This document shows positions 62,769 to 64,000 of a DNA stretch of 64,000 nucleotides, piece by piece. Origin of the DNA: Dyadobacter bucti (lineage in GTDB: Bacteria; Bacteroidota; Bacteroidia; Cytophagales; Spirosomataceae); NCBI RefSeq assembly GCF_005869225.1, contig NZ_SWFP01000002.1, forward strand, positions 1,178,001 to 1,242,000. Reading direction: 5' to 3'. A model generated the notes under the pieces. It was not told the origin of the DNA, did not search any database, and saw only the letters and a list, made by a program, of their open reading frames with translations. Each line of letters opens with the position of its first letter. Position 1 is the stretch's first letter. The position numbers and the translations under genes were made by a program.

Positions 62769-63788
62769 ATGACTATAAACAAAGCAGGCCCGTCAGGAAA
62801 AGTTATTGTCATAGGCACGTCTGCCGGTGGCCTTCGTGCATTAAAAACACTGATCCACCAGCTGCAGGAGGATTTTCCAGCACCCATATTGGTCGTTCAG
62901 CATATTTCAGCCGACGCGACGGGCGACGTGCTCCTGGATGCGCTCGGTCAGCAGAACAACCTGAAATGTCAACACGCTGTAAACGGGGACGACCTTCGAG
63001 ACGGGCACTTATACCTGGCTCCTTCTGATCACCATTTAATGATGGGTGACGACCGGAAGATCCTGGTAACCAAGGGTGCCCAGGAAAACCGCTCCCGGCC
63101 CGCAATCGATCCCCTGTTCCGGTCGGCCGCTGTCGTTTTCGGCAGCAAGGTCATCGGGATGCTATTAACGGGTTATCTGGACGATGGAACAGCCGGGATG
63201 ATCGCTATCAAACGGTGCGGCGGAACGTGCATTGTGCAGGACCCGGCTGATGCAGAATACCCTGATATGCCTGCTAATGCTTTGAAACAGGCAGATATCG
63301 ATTTTTGTGTGCCGCTTCCTGAAATGGGCGGTTTACTATACCAGCTGCTTGCAGCGAAAGCCAAAAAGGACACGCCCGTCCCCAAGGACATATTGATCGA
63401 AGCCAAAATTGCCAAACGCGTGCTCAGTGATTTACCGGCCGTTAACGCATTGGGTGATCAGGTACCCTTCAATTGCCCTGGCTGTGGCGGTGTTTTATGG
63501 AAAGTGGACAAAGGTCCCCTGACGCGCTACCGCTGCCACGTCGGACACGCCTACACAGCTCAGACCTTGATCGCCGAGCAGACTTTGAAGATCGAAGAGA
63601 CGATGTGGACGGCCTTACGCATGTTTGAAGAAAGAAGAAACCTGCTTACCACCTTTGCCAGGGAACAAACCGGGGCGACCAGGAAATCGGCGCTCGAAAG
63701 GGCAGAACTTTCCCAGGTGCATATTGACCGCATCAAGGCTATCCTGCTTACTGATGACAAGGGGACTACCCAGGATACACCTACCTGA
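62769..63788 (+). CDS. CheB-type protein-glutamate methylesterase domain protein
   Basis: About 339 residues from ATG 62769 (MTINKAGPSGKVIVIG); an ATG at 62733 adds 12 residues. The CheB catalytic triad is present: serine in GTSAGGLRAL (S18), histidine in VVQHISAD (H45) and aspartate in LLTGYLDDGTAGM (D139). No receiver domain precedes it. The C-terminal part holds a zinc-ribbon-like set, NCPGCGGVLW and YRCHVGHAY (four Cys/His ligands), then a coiled-coil helix. This CheB-plus-ribbon form is common in Bacteroidota outside chemotaxis operons, often near stress and two-component genes. No CheR gene is in view. Confidence 0.85.
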   Translation: MTINKAGPSGKVIVIGTSAGGLRALKTLIHQLQEDFPAPILVVQHISADATGDVLLDALGQQNNLKCQHAVNGDDLRDGHLYLAPSDHHLMMGDDRKILVTKGAQENRSRPAIDPLFRSAAVVFGSKVIGMLLTGYLDDGTAGMIAIKRCGGTCIVQDPADAEYPDMPANALKQADIDFCVPLPEMGGLLYQLLAAKAKKDTPVPKDILIEAKIAKRVLSDLPAVNALGDQVPFNCPGCGGVLWKVDKGPLTRYRCHVGHAYTAQTLIAEQTLKIEETMWTALRMFEERRNLLTTFAREQTGATRKSALERAELSQVHIDRIKAILLTDDKGTTQDTPT

Positions 63789-63890
63789 ATATAGCATTCC
63801 TTCCGGGTCGTTACCAACGTGAACAATAATCGAACATGCTCCGGAGAAGGGCGCGCAGGGGTAGGCTTTTTGTGTACTACTTCAAAATAA

Positions 63891-63922
63891 AAGCTGGCAG
63901 CCACAATTCTGACCGCCAGCTT
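63891..63922 (-). terminator. bidirectional terminator between CheB-type and DUF4142-like genes
   Basis: AAGCTGGC (63891-63898) and GCCAGCTT (63915-63922) form an 8-base perfect stem; the minus-strand side is followed by TTATTTTG. It separates two convergent genes. Confidence 0.7.
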
Positions 63923-63938
63923 CAAAACTTTTTACAAA

Positions 63939-64000
63939 CTATTTAGTCTTATCCAGACTTTTTGCATGCTCGGCGTGTGCTTTGATCACCGGCAAGGTCT
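63939..64000 (-). CDS. C-terminus of a probable DUF4142 protein (cut by window edge)
   Basis: Only the last ~20 codons are visible, reading TLPVIKAHAEHAKSLDKTK then a stop at 63939. This tail resembles the end of DUF4142 proteins (predicted exported helical proteins, stress associated), which close with a similar LPxxKxHxExAKxL helix. With so little sequence the family call is tentative. Confidence 0.4.
   Translation of the reverse strand, partial: TLPVIKAHAEHAKSLDKTK

Noticed and set aside
1..64000. tRNA, rRNA, insertion sequence, prophage, riboswitch and origin signals
   Set aside because: I looked for conserved tRNA arms, transposase motifs, integrases, phage proteins and common riboswitch cores and saw none I could support.

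Overview
The window reads as chromosomal DNA of a Bacteroidota bacterium of the order Cytophagales, most like Dyadobacter and its Spirosomataceae relatives. This placement is an inference from gene families (SusC/SusD, DUF4249, DUF4374, DUF892, Reg_prop/Y_Y_Y hybrid sensors, carboxypeptidase-regulatory-domain TonB receptors) and from TTTG / TAnnTTTG-like promoter elements; no rRNA or tRNA gene is present to settle it.

Region by region. 1-1727 is the 3'-truncated end of a secreted FAD-dependent oxidoreductase, followed by a decayed small secreted-protein gene. 2713-11081 is one leftward operon for iron (probably xenosiderophore) uptake: TonB receptor, DUF4374 surface lipoprotein, ankyrin-repeat protein, DUF2271 protein, and a PepSY membrane protein fused to flavodoxin and ferredoxin-reductase modules. 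It resembles the Bacteroides xusABC locus with additions. 11557-19426 is a mixed stretch: secreted TIM-barrel protein, SnoaL-like protein, diheme cytochrome c, ScyD/ScyE-like lipoprotein, a SusC N-terminal relic, a DHFR-family protein, a stress protein, a RelE-like toxin with an unrecognised upstream partner, and a DUF2975 + HTH pair behind a perfect palindrome. 19431-24578 is a leftward signalling block: a NarL-type regulator (frameshifted), its very large propeller sensor kinase, a CheY-like protein and a PAS protein lacking an ATPase domain. 24971-34127 holds TonB-receptor loci (one frameshifted; one a DUF4249-TonB-barrel operon) and an isochorismatase-ThuA fusion.

34286-51429 is the most distinctive region: a divergent, tightly overlapping glycan cluster. 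The left arm has two GT4-type glycosyltransferases, a GmhB-like phosphatase and a GT9 heptosyltransferase-like enzyme. The right arm has a NodU/CmcH-type carbamoyltransferase, a GT2 and a second GT9. It is followed by a two-component island with an unknown protein, then by a GH1-like glycosidase, another glycosyltransferase and GlgX. I infer synthesis of a carbamoylated, possibly heptose-containing surface or storage glycan under dedicated signalling control.

51736-64000 has stress functions (DUF892, YtxH, CinA-like, flavin oxidoreductase), a minimal SusC-SusD-GH43 polysaccharide locus bracketed by two related terminators, a sorbosone-dehydrogenase-like lipoprotein, a CheB-type methylesterase and the end of a probable DUF4142 gene.

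An important caveat: at least four otherwise intact genes are broken by 1-2 base indels in short runs (near 2190-2295, 19620, 25740 and 46283). They may be real decay or phase switching, or residual assembly error; the sequence alone cannot decide.
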